Assembly (NCBI GenBank): GCA_963829725.1
Contig: CAWHJW010000005.1
Location: forward strand, 682,001-746,000
Length of the DNA stretch: 64,000 bases
DNA from: RYN-230 sp963829725
GTDB lineage: Bacteria; Actinomycetota; Actinomycetes; Streptosporangiales; Streptosporangiaceae
Direction: 5' to 3'
Below are positions 37,955 through 46,354 of this stretch, one piece after another. The notes beneath the pieces were generated by a model. It did not search any database. It saw only the letters and a list, made by a program, of their open reading frames with translations, and was not told the origin of the DNA. The first letter of the stretch is position 1. Each line of letters opens with the position of its first letter. Position numbers and translations under genes: made by a program.

Positions 37955-38326
37955 TCAAGGCTCTTCGATATGAGCGGCTGCACTGTCCCGACATGCCGTG
38001 AGCAGCCGCTTGTCACGCGTCCACAGCCGTGCTCCGCCGACCAGCAGGACGGAGCCGAGCAGGTGGACATCCACCGCGCTCAGTCCACGCCCCCAGAGCT
38101 GACGCCCATCCACCAGCGCCATCACTTCCTCATGCGTCAGGACCGGGAACCCCTGGAGGCTCTCAAGGAGGGCCAGGACACGGTCGCGTTGCTTGATCGA
38201 CCCGAACGCCAGTTCCTCGATCACGGCACGGTGACATCCGACCTGGTCGTCACGGAGGAGCGCAACGAGTGAAGGCTCGGAGGCATGGAAGTGGTCGATC
38301 CAGATCGAGGTGTTGACCAGGATCAC
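37955..38326 (-). CDS. vapC: VapC-type PIN-domain toxin with altered active site
   Basis: 123 residues with PIN-domain pattern: VNTSIWIDH at the start, GCHRAVIEELAFG (Glu38), LSAVDVHLL (Asp86) and WTRDKRL (Asp105). VapC toxins are Mg-dependent ribonucleases whose first metal ligand is an Asp in the VDTSVWI motif; here codon 5 is AAC, so Asn replaces it. That should impair or abolish cleavage. The GTG start overlaps the vapB stop (GTGA). Confidence 0.88.
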   Translation of the reverse strand: MILVNTSIWIDHFHASEPSLVALLRDDQVGCHRAVIEELAFGSIKQRDRVLALLESLQGFPVLTHEEVMALVDGRQLWGRGLSAVDVHLLGSVLLVGGARLWTRDKRLLTACRDSAAAHIEEP

Positions 38327-38520
38327 CTGGCGCCGTCCCGCCGACGCGGCGCCCCAGTTGCCTGGCTGTCCGAGCCGCCTAGGGCCGCCAGGCGCTTGGC
38401 GCTTTCCACACGGATCAAGGTTTCCAGCCCGTCGCGCAAGAGCGCGGACCTCTCCGTGATGCCCGTCAATTCGGTCGCGCGCGCCAAAAGCTCGTCATCG
38501 ATGGTCACCGTGGTCCTCAT
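38323..38520 (-). CDS. vapB: VapB-type antitoxin
   Basis: 65 residues. MRTTVTIDDELLARATELTG is the ribbon-helix-helix DNA-binding start of VapB; the rest (residues 35-65) wraps the toxin and ends in a basic, disordered tail. The start at 38520 is chosen over an upstream in-frame codon because it opens the RHH strand; AGGTCTCG precedes it. Cotranscribed with vapC by a 4-bp overlap. A likely autoregulatory site lies just upstream. Confidence 0.88.
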   Translation of the reverse strand: MRTTVTIDDELLARATELTGITERSALLRDGLETLIRVESAKRLAALGGSDSQATGAPRRRDGAR

Positions 38521-38543
38521 CGAGACCTCCGCATCTAAAATCT

Positions 38544-38566
38544 CATCATCTGATGCTCTCAATGAT
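38544..38566. promoter_or_regulatory. Candidate VapB operator
   Basis: About 24 to 46 bp before vapB: CATCA-TC-TGATG (38544-38555), and an overlapping ATCAT...ATGAT pair spanning 38545-38566. RHH antitoxins usually bind such short inverted repeats in their own promoter, and the region is AT-rich. Confidence 0.5.
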
Positions 38567-38631
38567 GCCATGTCTTGGGTTGTGCGGACAGCGGCCAGTC
38601 GACGGTGCCCTGATGTCAGAACGGAATACGA

Positions 38632-39723
38632 CTACACGTTGAAGCGGAATTCGACGACGTCGCCGTCGGCCATCACGTAGTCCTTGCCTTCCATCCGTAC
38701 CTTGCCCGCCGCGCGGGCGGCGGCCAGCGACCCGGCGGCGACCAGGTCGTGATAGGCGACGATTTCGGCCTTGATGAAGCCGCGCTGGAAGTCGGTGTGG
38801 ATGACGCCGGCCGCCTCCGGTGCGGTGGCGCCTACCGGGATTTCCCAGGCCCGCACCTCCTTGGGCCCGGCGGTCAGGAACGTCATCAGCCCCAGGGCGG
38901 CGAACCCGGCGTGGGCCAGGCGGTTCAGGCCCGGCTCCCCCAGGCCGAGGCCCTCCGCCATCTCGGCCGCCTCGTCCCCGGGCAGTTCCGCCAGTTCCGC
39001 CTCGGTCTTGACGTCGAGGAAGATCGACTCGGCCGGGGCCACCAGGGCGGCGAGCTTAGCCCGCAGGCCCTCATCCCCCAGCTCGGCGTCGCCGGTGTTG
39101 AACACGTACAGGAACGGCTTGGCCGTCAGCAAATGCAAGTCACGCAGGTCGGCCAGGTCGATCCCGGGTCCGGCCGCCCCGGCGTACAGGGTGGTGCCGC
39201 CGTCCAGCAACTGCTGCGCGGCGGCCGCCGCCTCTGCGGCCCGCTGGCGTTCCGGATTCTTGGCGAACCTCGCCTCCTTGGCCAGCCGGGGCACCGCCTT
39301 CTCCAGCGTCTGCAGGTCGGCCAGGATCAGCTCGGTGGCCACCGTGTCGATGTCGCGCGCGGGCGACACGTCACCGTCCACGTGGCTCACGTCCGGGTCG
39401 GCGAACACCCGGACCACCTGGCAGATGGCGTCCGTCTCGCGGATGTGCGCGAGGAACTGGTTGCCCAGCCCCTGCCCCTGCGATGCGCCCTTGACCAGCC
39501 CCGCGATGTCTACGAAGCGCGCGCTGGCCGGCACCACCCGGGCCGCGTCATACATCCGGGCGAGCACGGCGAGGCGCGGATCGGGGATGCCCACCACACC
39601 CACGTTCGGCTCGATGGTCGCGAACGGGTAGTTCGAGGCCAGCGCACCCGCCTTGGTCAGCGCGTTGAACAGGGTGGACTTGCCGACGTTGGGCAGCCCG
39701 ACGATGCCGATGGAAAGGCTCAC
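38632..39723 (-). CDS. ychF: YchF/OLA1 family ATPase
   Basis: 363 residues of the Obg-like P-loop family: GLPNVGKST (9-17), DIAGLVKGASQGQGLGNQFLAHIRE (switch II with the family's His-free sequence), a coiled-coil insertion rich in Ala/Glu around 130-200, FNTGDAE-type base recognition and a C-terminal TGS domain ending in GDVVEFRFNV. YchF prefers ATP, binds ribosomes and is redox-regulated. A 20-bp copy of its 3' end lies 750 bp downstream. Confidence 0.96.
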   Translation of the reverse strand: MSLSIGIVGLPNVGKSTLFNALTKAGALASNYPFATIEPNVGVVGIPDPRLAVLARMYDAARVVPASARFVDIAGLVKGASQGQGLGNQFLAHIRETDAICQVVRVFADPDVSHVDGDVSPARDIDTVATELILADLQTLEKAVPRLAKEARFAKNPERQRAAEAAAAAQQLLDGGTTLYAGAAGPGIDLADLRDLHLLTAKPFLYVFNTGDAELGDEGLRAKLAALVAPAESIFLDVKTEAELAELPGDEAAEMAEGLGLGEPGLNRLAHAGFAALGLMTFLTAGPKEVRAWEIPVGATAPEAAGVIHTDFQRGFIKAEIVAYHDLVAAGSLAAARAAGKVRMEGKDYVMADGDVVEFRFNV

Positions 39724-39812
39724 CCCGGCGAGTCTAGGCCGTCCGGGGCACTACTCCCGGGCTCCCTGCCCGCCGCCCGGAAATGTCAGCACCCCCTGCC
39801 AGGATCCCGGCC

Positions 39813-41201
39813 ATGACCGCGTTCTCCCTCCTCGCCGTGCTCCTCCTCGGCATCGTGCTGGGCTGCGTGATCGGTTTCCTGGCCGCCCGGAGCCGGCTGG
39901 CCGCCGCCATGGCCGAGCTGACCGGCCGGGCGCACGCCGCGGAGGAGCGGGCCCGCTCCGCGGCCGAACTCGCGCAATTGGCCGACGGTCAGCTCGGCCA
40001 GCGCTTCGAGGCATTGTCGGCCCGCGCCCTGGATGCCGGCGCACGGCGCTTCATGGAGATGGCGGAGGGGCGCCTGCAGGCGGCCAACGTGGCGGCGGCT
40101 GGCACGCTGGAAGCCCGCCATGCCGCGGTGGAGCACCTGGTCGAACCGTTGAAGGAGACACTCAGCCGGGTGGAGGCCCAGCTCCGCGAGTCGGACGCCG
40201 ACCGGCACCGCTCCCACGCCGCGCTGGCCGAGCAGGTGAGCATCGCCCGGCGCAGCTCCGAGGAGCTGCGGGTGCAGACCCAGGCGCTGGTCACCGCGCT
40301 GCGCCGCCCGGAAGCCCGGGGGCGCTGGGGCGAGATGCAGCTCCGCCGGGTGGTGGAGCTGGCCGGGATGAGCGCCCGCTGCGACTTCGACGAGCAGGTC
40401 GGGGTGAGCACCGACGATGGCGCGCTGCGCCCGGACATGGTGGTCCGGCTGGCCGGCGAGAAGAATATCGTGGTGGACTCCAAGGTGTCCCTGGCCGCCT
40501 ACCTCGAAGCTGCCGAGAGCACGGACGGTGCGGTGCGCGAGGAACGGCTGCATGCGCACGCCCGCCACCTGCGCCAGCACGTGGACCAGCTGGCGGGCAA
40601 GGCGTACTGGTCGGCGCTCAGCCCGGCGCCGGAGTTCGTCGTGCTCTTCATCCCCGGGGAGGCATTCCTGGCCCCGGCCCTCGACTACGACCCCGGCCTG
40701 CTGGAGCACGCGATGGCGCGGAAGGTGCACATCGCGACGCCGACCACGCTGGTCACCATGCTGCGCACCGCGCAGTACGCCTGGCAGCAGGCCGCACTGT
40801 CGGAGAACGCCCGGGCCGTGTTCGATCTCGGCCGGCAGCTGTACGACCGGATCGGCCGGCTGGGCGGGCAGGTGGACAAGGTGGGCCGCGCGCTCACCGG
40901 CGCGGTCACGGCCTACAACCAGGCGGTCGGCTCGCTGGAGACCAAGGTGCTGGTCAGCGCCCGGCGGCTGAACCAGCTCGGCGTGGTTGACGCGGACCTG
41001 GACCCGCCGAGCCTCGTCGAGGCGACCATCCGGACCCTGTCAGCGCCCGAACTGTCCGCGCCCGGGCCGCCCGAGGCAGCCGCACCCGAACTGTCCGTGT
41101 CTGGGCCGGCGCGTACGCCGCCGGCTGGGCCGGACGGCAGCCGCCGGACGCCTGCCGGTACGCTCGTGGCCATTACCGATCCCAACGGCACAGCCGGATA
41201 A
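39813..41201 (+). CDS. rmuC: RmuC family DNA recombination protein
   Basis: 462 residues: an N-terminal membrane helix (about 3-25), a coiled coil (30-140), then the RmuC nuclease-like domain with GRWGEMQLRRVVELAGM, the conserved DMVVRLAGEKNIVVDSKVSL and FIPGEAFLAPALDYDPGLLEHAM, and a Pro/Ala-rich C-terminus. RmuC limits inversion at short repeats. The ATG at 39813 has AGGAT upstream and begins right at the membrane helix. Divergent from ychF. Confidence 0.93.
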   Translation: MTAFSLLAVLLLGIVLGCVIGFLAARSRLAAAMAELTGRAHAAEERARSAAELAQLADGQLGQRFEALSARALDAGARRFMEMAEGRLQAANVAAAGTLEARHAAVEHLVEPLKETLSRVEAQLRESDADRHRSHAALAEQVSIARRSSEELRVQTQALVTALRRPEARGRWGEMQLRRVVELAGMSARCDFDEQVGVSTDDGALRPDMVVRLAGEKNIVVDSKVSLAAYLEAAESTDGAVREERLHAHARHLRQHVDQLAGKAYWSALSPAPEFVVLFIPGEAFLAPALDYDPGLLEHAMARKVHIATPTTLVTMLRTAQYAWQQAALSENARAVFDLGRQLYDRIGRLGGQVDKVGRALTGAVTAYNQAVGSLETKVLVSARRLNQLGVVDADLDPPSLVEATIRTLSAPELSAPGPPEAAAPELSVSGPARTPPAGPDGSRRTPAGTLVAITDPNGTAG

Positions 41202-41205
41202 AGTC

Positions 41206-41904
41206 ATGCAGCCCGGGTCCGAAGACCCCCCGGGCCAGTCAGCGCGGCCCCGTCCGGGGCAGGGCCTGCTGGTCCGGGCCGGGAACCTGGAATACGACCG
41301 GGTTCTCTTCTTCAGTGACGCAATCTTCGCCATCGCCATCACACTGCTCGTCCTGGAGATCCCGCGGACTGCCCCGCGGACGGCTGGCCCAGGCACCGCC
41401 GCAGTACTGCACAACGCAGGGCCGCACATCATCAGTTTCGGGATCAGCTTCGTGGTCATCGGGATGTTCTGGATGGGACATCACTCGCTGTTCCGCTACA
41501 TCACCGTCATGGACAGCCGCCTGGTCGCGCTGAACCTGCTGTTCTGTGGCGTCATCGCCTTCCTGCCCTACCCCACCGCGCTGCTGAACGAGCAGGACAA
41601 GCAGCCCCGGGTGGCCACCATCTTCTACGCGGCCTGCATCGCGGCGGCGGGTCTTGTGGAGTTGGCACTCTGGCTCTGGGCGATCCGGGGCGACAGGCGG
41701 CTTACGCCAGGACTGACCGCGGCGGATGGCCGCTATGTGGCCCTGCGGCTGGCCCGGGTCCCGGCCGTGTTCCTGCTGTCGATCCCGGTCGCGCTGGCTA
41801 ACGCGACAGCGGGCAGCCTCTGCTGGCTGCTGGTCTGGTTCAGCGGCGGCCTGCTGGACCGCTACCTCCGCCCGACGCTGCGGGCGGACGACCCGGAACA
41901 CTGA
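41206..41904 (+). CDS. TMEM175-type (DUF1211) potassium-channel family membrane protein
   Basis: 232 residues with about six hydrophobic segments. The signature RVLFFSDAIFAIAIT (R32 to F41) contains the RxxxFSD motif of TMEM175/DUF1211 channels, and GMFWMGHHSLFRYI follows in the third helix. Bacterial members form weakly selective K+ channels. The ATG lies 5 bp after the rmuC stop, so they are probably co-transcribed. No strong ribosome binding site. Confidence 0.88.
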   Translation: MQPGSEDPPGQSARPRPGQGLLVRAGNLEYDRVLFFSDAIFAIAITLLVLEIPRTAPRTAGPGTAAVLHNAGPHIISFGISFVVIGMFWMGHHSLFRYITVMDSRLVALNLLFCGVIAFLPYPTALLNEQDKQPRVATIFYAACIAAAGLVELALWLWAIRGDRRLTPGLTAADGRYVALRLARVPAVFLLSIPVALANATAGSLCWLLVWFSGGLLDRYLRPTLRADDPEH

Positions 41905-42063
41905 GCCCGGCCGGGAGCGGGGCCGTCGCCGGGCCGGGCATGGTCACCATCTCGCGGCGCGGCAACGGGCGGGACCGCAGACCCGGCCCGCGTCCCGGCC
42001 ACGCCACACCGCGGGCTCGCCGGGCGTGTCGGTCCGCCCTTACACGGGTGGCCGCGAGGTAGC

Positions 42064-42771
42064 GTGATCGGGGAGACCGTGGCCGGCACGGCCGGGACCG
42101 GGAGGGAGCGCAAGGTGTCCCAGCCTTGGCACCAACCAGCCCGGGCCACCGGGCCGCCCCGGACCGGGCGGCCTGACCGGGTGCCGGGCCAGGCCAATGC
42201 GTGGGCGGCGGGCGAACTAGATCTCGCCCAGGCCGATCCGCCGTGGGTTCCCGGCGACGACGATGACCAGGCGGCACCGGACTGGGCACCGCGGCCGGGG
42301 ACGCAGCCGGGCCGTGGCCCACAGCCTTCGCCCGGCGAGCGTCCCGGCCTGCGGCTGACCGCGCGCGGGGCGATCGCCGGCATGCTCGTACTGTTCTTCC
42401 TCGGGCTGCTGCTGGCCAGCTGGCTGCACTGGGGCGTGCTAGTTGGCGGCAGCTTCCTGATCGGCAGCGTCGCCGCGGCCCGGTACACCAAGCGACCGGA
42501 TCTGCTCGCGGTCGTGGCCAGCCCGCCGCTGCTGTTCTTTTTCGACCTCGTCTGCGTCAAGGCTCTGACGGCGACCGGCAACGCGCTGCTGTTGACCGCC
42601 GAGGGCACGGTCCTGACGCTGGCGAGCGCCGCTCCGTGGCTGTTTGCCGGCGTTGCCCTGTCGGTGATCGTGGCCTGGTTCCGCGGCCTGCCGTGGTGCG
42701 TCTCCGACCTACGGCGCGATCTGCATCCGGGCACCGGTGGTGGCCGCGCGGCCGACCCGGGCGGACGTTAA
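42064..42771 (+). CDS. DUF6542-type membrane protein next to ispH
   Basis: 235 residues. Residues 1-95 are hydrophilic, Pro/Gly/Asp-rich; 98-205 hold four hydrophobic segments (GAIAGMLVLFFLGLLLASW and onward) and a conserved Arg-Asp-rich end (CVSDLRRDLHP). The family is seen beside ispH in actinobacteria (Rv1111c position); function unknown. It overlaps the convergent ispH by 4 bp. GTG starts are possible at 42064 and further in, so the N-terminus is uncertain. Confidence 0.75.
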   Translation: MIGETVAGTAGTGRERKVSQPWHQPARATGPPRTGRPDRVPGQANAWAAGELDLAQADPPWVPGDDDDQAAPDWAPRPGTQPGRGPQPSPGERPGLRLTARGAIAGMLVLFFLGLLLASWLHWGVLVGGSFLIGSVAAARYTKRPDLLAVVASPPLLFFFDLVCVKALTATGNALLLTAEGTVLTLASAAPWLFAGVALSVIVAWFRGLPWCVSDLRRDLHPGTGGGRAADPGGR

Positions 42772-43721
42772 CGCCTGCCGGACCGGCGCAGTTCCGGCGG
42801 AAGCGCGAACGTCAGCCGCTCCTCGACCGCCTCGACTTCCTCCACGTCGGCGAACCCCTGCTCGGCGAGCCAGTCCAGCACCCCGGAGACCAGGTCCTCC
42901 GGGACCGAGGCACCGCTGGTCACCCCCACCGTGCCGACACCATCGAGCCAGTCCTTGTCGATGTCCATGGCGTCGTCCACCAGGTGAGCGGCCTGGGCGC
43001 CCGCATCGAGGGCCACCTCGACGAGGCGGACCGAGTTGGAGGAGTTGGCCGAGCCGACCACGATGACCAGGTCGGCGTCGCTGGCTATCTTCTTGACCGC
43101 CAGCTGGCGGTTCTGCGTGGCGTAGCAGATGTCGTCGCTCGGCGGGTCGGTCAGCAGCGGGAAGCGCTCCCGCAGTGCCTTCACGGTCTGGATCGTCTCA
43201 TCGACGGACAGCGTGGTCTGCGACAGCCAGGCCACCTTGGCCGGGTCGCGCACCTGCACGCCTTCCCCGGAGTCCGGTCCGTCCACCAGGTGGATGCGGG
43301 CGGGTGCCTCACCGGTGGTGCCGATGACTTCCTCATGGTTCTCGTGGCCGATGAGCAGGATGTCATAGTCCTGCGCGGCGAACCGCCGTGCCTCGTTGTG
43401 CACCTTGGTGACGAGCGGGCAGGTGGCGTCGATCGTCTGCAGACTGCGGCGTTTCGCCTCGTCGCGCACCTCCGGCGAGACGCCGTGCGCGGAAAACACC
43501 ACGACGGCACCCTCGGGCACGCTCTCGGCTTCCTCCACGAAGATCGCGCCACGCGCTTCGAGGGCCTTGACCACGTGCGTGTTGTGCACGATCTGCTTGC
43601 GCACGTAGACCGGGGCGCCATGCCGCTCGAGAGCCATCTCGACTGCCTGAACGGCCCGGTCGACCCCGGCACAGTAGCCTCGGGGCTTGGCGAGCAAAAC
43701 GCGTCGGGTAGTCACGGGCAT
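42768..43721 (-). CDS. ispH: 4-hydroxy-3-methylbut-2-enyl diphosphate reductase IspH
   Basis: 317 residues. Final enzyme of the MEP pathway, making IPP and DMAPP at a [4Fe-4S] cluster. Seen: RGYCAGVDRAV (Cys17), DATCPLVTKVH and ICYATQNRQ, giving the three cluster cysteines, plus VIVVGSANSSNSVRL and TSGASVPEDLV. The ATG at 43721 opens the conserved sequence; an in-frame upstream start is less likely. It matches Rv1110 in mycobacterial gene order. Confidence 0.95.
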   Translation of the reverse strand: MPVTTRRVLLAKPRGYCAGVDRAVQAVEMALERHGAPVYVRKQIVHNTHVVKALEARGAIFVEEAESVPEGAVVVFSAHGVSPEVRDEAKRRSLQTIDATCPLVTKVHNEARRFAAQDYDILLIGHENHEEVIGTTGEAPARIHLVDGPDSGEGVQVRDPAKVAWLSQTTLSVDETIQTVKALRERFPLLTDPPSDDICYATQNRQLAVKKIASDADLVIVVGSANSSNSVRLVEVALDAGAQAAHLVDDAMDIDKDWLDGVGTVGVTSGASVPEDLVSGVLDWLAEQGFADVEEVEAVEERLTFALPPELRRSGRR

Positions 43722-43973
43722 GTCCCCTATGGTAGATGAGCCCGGCGTGCCCAAGGCATGGCGGGTTCACCGCGGCGGCGGCGCGTCCCGTGGCGCGGGC
43801 ACTCCGGTCCGGTGGCTATGCCATGGCAGCGCCGTGCCGGATCTGATACGACTGTGCCAGTCACGAGCCTGTGCCGACATGGCCGGACCGGAGCAGATCC
43901 TAGCCATCCGGCGCACAGGACGGCGGTGCCGCGGCGCCCAGCGCGCGGGACACACCGGAGGAGAGCGATCAAT

Positions 43974-44987
43974 ATGCCTTTGTCGCAGGTCACTGAGCGC
44001 ATCAAGGAGATCCCCGGGCAGGCGCTGCGAGCCGTTTTCGGGGGCGTCGGACAGGTGCTGATGGCGGCCGACAAGGTCAGGTCCCGGCTGAACGAGCAAC
44101 TCAGCGAGGGCAGCGGGCCAGCCGCCGGGGAAGGGGCGGGGCGGCCCGGGCCGGCGCCGGTGCCGCAGCCCGGGCCGGCGCCAGCGCCCCCGCCCGGACC
44201 GCCGGCCGCGGGCACGGCCGGCGAGGTGACATCGGACACAGTGACACCAGCCACGGTGACGCGGTCCGCCGCCGCGGCGGCCGCCCGCCAGGTCCGGCCC
44301 AGTGCGGCGCGCTGGCGGTCCCTGGACAAGACCGGGAACGTCCGCCTCCTTGACGAGGAGGAGGCTGGTGCCACCCTGGCCGCTTCCGCCACCCCGGGTG
44401 ATGCTGAGGCCATCGCGGATGCTGCGGCCACCGTGGACACCGGTGCCGATGTTGACACCGGGGCCGACGTGGAAGCCGGGGCTGGTGTGCAAGCTGAGCC
44501 GACGCCGGAGACCGTCGCCGACGCGGTGCTGGCCGAACCGGAAACGGCCGACCTCGTGCAACGCCAACCTGCCCAACTGGCCGAGGTCGCCCCGGCCGAA
44601 CTGGCCAAGACTGCCCCCGCCGAACTGGCCGAGGTTGCCCCGGCCGAGCTGGCCGAGCGGCCGCCGGCGGTTGTGGCGGAGCCCGAAGGCACCAGCGCCG
44701 AGCCGACACCGGCCGTCGCTGAGCCGACAGCGGCTGAGGCCATCCCGGCCGAGCCCGCAACAGCCGAGCCCGCAACAGCGGGCGTCCCCCCGACGGAGCC
44801 CGGCACGACGGCACTCCCGGTGCCCGGCTATGACGAGCTGTCCGTGGCCTCCCTGCGGGCCCGGCTGCGGTTCCTGGACTCCGCTGGCGTCCTCACCCTG
44901 CTGGAGTACGAGAAGGCACATCAGCGCCGGGCGGCCGTGATCACCATGTTCGAGCGGCGTCTCGCCAAGCTCGGCGAGGGAAGCTGA
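43974..44987 (+). CDS. Lipid-droplet-associated-type protein with repeat-rich centre
   Basis: 337 residues. The first 45 (LSQVTERIKEIPGQALRAV) are amphipathic, and the last 55 (VASLRARLRFLDSAGVLTLLEYE) are conserved in the actinobacterial protein found between ispH and xseA (Rv1109c position, described in relatives as lipid-droplet associated). Between them lie about 230 Ala/Pro/Glu-rich residues with tandem motifs (AELAEVAP, AEPAT). The function is unknown. GGAGGAG about 10 nt before the ATG. Confidence 0.75.
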   Translation: MPLSQVTERIKEIPGQALRAVFGGVGQVLMAADKVRSRLNEQLSEGSGPAAGEGAGRPGPAPVPQPGPAPAPPPGPPAAGTAGEVTSDTVTPATVTRSAAAAAARQVRPSAARWRSLDKTGNVRLLDEEEAGATLAASATPGDAEAIADAAATVDTGADVDTGADVEAGAGVQAEPTPETVADAVLAEPETADLVQRQPAQLAEVAPAELAKTAPAELAEVAPAELAERPPAVVAEPEGTSAEPTPAVAEPTAAEAIPAEPATAEPATAGVPPTEPGTTALPVPGYDELSVASLRARLRFLDSAGVLTLLEYEKAHQRRAAVITMFERRLAKLGEGS

Positions 44988-45026
44988 GCCGGCGTCCGCG
45001 CGGTCTGCGGTCGGCGGCCTGCTGAC

Positions 45027-46259
45027 ATGGGCCTGGAGACCTCAGCCGAGGCGCCGGTCCCGGTGCGCACCATCCTGCGGCTGACCGGCGAATGGATCAG
45101 CCGGCTCGGGCGGGTCTGGGTTGAGGGGCAGATAGCCGAGCTCACCAGGCGCGGCGGGACGGTGTTCCTCACCCTGCGCGATCCGGTGGCGGCGGTGTCG
45201 GTCCGGGTCATCTGCCCGCGTGCCGTGCTGGACGCCACGGACCCGCCGCCCGGCGAGGGAGCCCGCGTCCTGGTCTGGGCGAAGCCGGAGTTCAACACCA
45301 ACCGGGGCTCGTTCTCACTGTCCGCCATGGAGATCCGCGCGGTCGGCATCGGTGAGCTGCTGGCCAGGCTGGAACGGTTGCGCCGGGCCCTGGCGGCGGA
45401 GGGTCTCTTCGCGTCGGAACGCAAGCGGCCCCTCCCCTTCCTGCCGGGCAAGATCGGCTTGATCTGCGGCCGGGATTCGGCGGCGGAAAGGGACGTACTG
45501 CGCAATGCCGCCCGGCGCTGGCCAGCCGTCCAATTCCGGGTCGAGCAGGTCGCCGTGCAGGGGTCTTACGCCGTCACCGAGGTAGTGGACGCGCTCAGCC
45601 GGCTGAGCGCGGATCGGTCGGTGGACGTGATCATCATTGCCCGGGGTGGCGGCTCCATCGAGGACCTGCTGCCTTTCTCGGATGAGACGCTGGTCAGGGC
45701 GGTCGCGGCGACCAACGTCCCGGTGGTCAGCGCGATCGGGCACGAGCAGGACTCCCCGCTGCTGGACCTGGTCGCGGACGTGCGCGCGTCCACGCCCACC
45801 GACGCAGCCCGGCGGGTGGTCCCGGACGTGGCTGAGCAGCTCGCGGTCATCAGCCAGTTGCGCGGCCGGGCCCGCCGCTGCCTGACCGGCCGGGTCGAGC
45901 ACGAGTTGGCGTGGCTGTCGGGCGTGCGGTCCCGGCCTGTCCTGGCCGTCCCGGCCCGGGAACTCGACCGCCGGCAGGAGGACCTCGGCGGGCTGGCCGG
46001 GCGGGCCCGGCGCCGCCTGGCCGGCCTGCTGGACCGCGCGGGAGATGACGTCGCGCACACCCGCGCCCGGCTGCTGGCATTGTCGCCCGCGGCCACCCTG
46101 GGGCGCGGTTACGCCATCGTGCAGCAGGCCGATGGTCACGTCGTCCGGGCCGCCGCCCAGGTCAGCGCGGGTGACCGGCTCACCCTGCGCTTCGCCGCCG
46201 ACCAGGTCACGGCCGTCGCAGAGGCAGCCAATCCCCCCGGCACCAACCGGAACGCCTGA
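45027..46259 (+). CDS. xseA: Exodeoxyribonuclease VII large subunit
   Basis: 410 residues. Large subunit of ExoVII, which degrades single-stranded DNA from both ends. Seen: an N-terminal OB fold (about 15-105; WVEGQIAELTRRGGTVFLTLRD), the catalytic core with KIGLICGRDSAAERDVL and RGGGSIEDLLPFSDE, AIGHEQDSPLLD, a coiled coil (290-355) and the terminal LGRGYAIVQ. Length is normal. The partner xseB is separated from it by an acyltransferase gene. Confidence 0.95.
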   Translation: MGLETSAEAPVPVRTILRLTGEWISRLGRVWVEGQIAELTRRGGTVFLTLRDPVAAVSVRVICPRAVLDATDPPPGEGARVLVWAKPEFNTNRGSFSLSAMEIRAVGIGELLARLERLRRALAAEGLFASERKRPLPFLPGKIGLICGRDSAAERDVLRNAARRWPAVQFRVEQVAVQGSYAVTEVVDALSRLSADRSVDVIIIARGGGSIEDLLPFSDETLVRAVAATNVPVVSAIGHEQDSPLLDLVADVRASTPTDAARRVVPDVAEQLAVISQLRGRARRCLTGRVEHELAWLSGVRSRPVLAVPARELDRRQEDLGGLAGRARRRLAGLLDRAGDDVAHTRARLLALSPAATLGRGYAIVQQADGHVVRAAAQVSAGDRLTLRFAADQVTAVAEAANPPGTNRNA

Positions 46260-46354
46260 CGAATCTGTTCCTGGCTATTACCTCGCACGGCGTTTCTTCT
46301 CGCATTGAACCGGTGAGCATCAGAACATTGCTCTGAGCCGGGGGTATCAGCGCT

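Noticed and set aside
37709..38272. A rightward frame through the vapBC region considered as a transposase remnant
   Set aside because: No DDE or serine-recombinase motifs; it is antisense to vapC in its second half.
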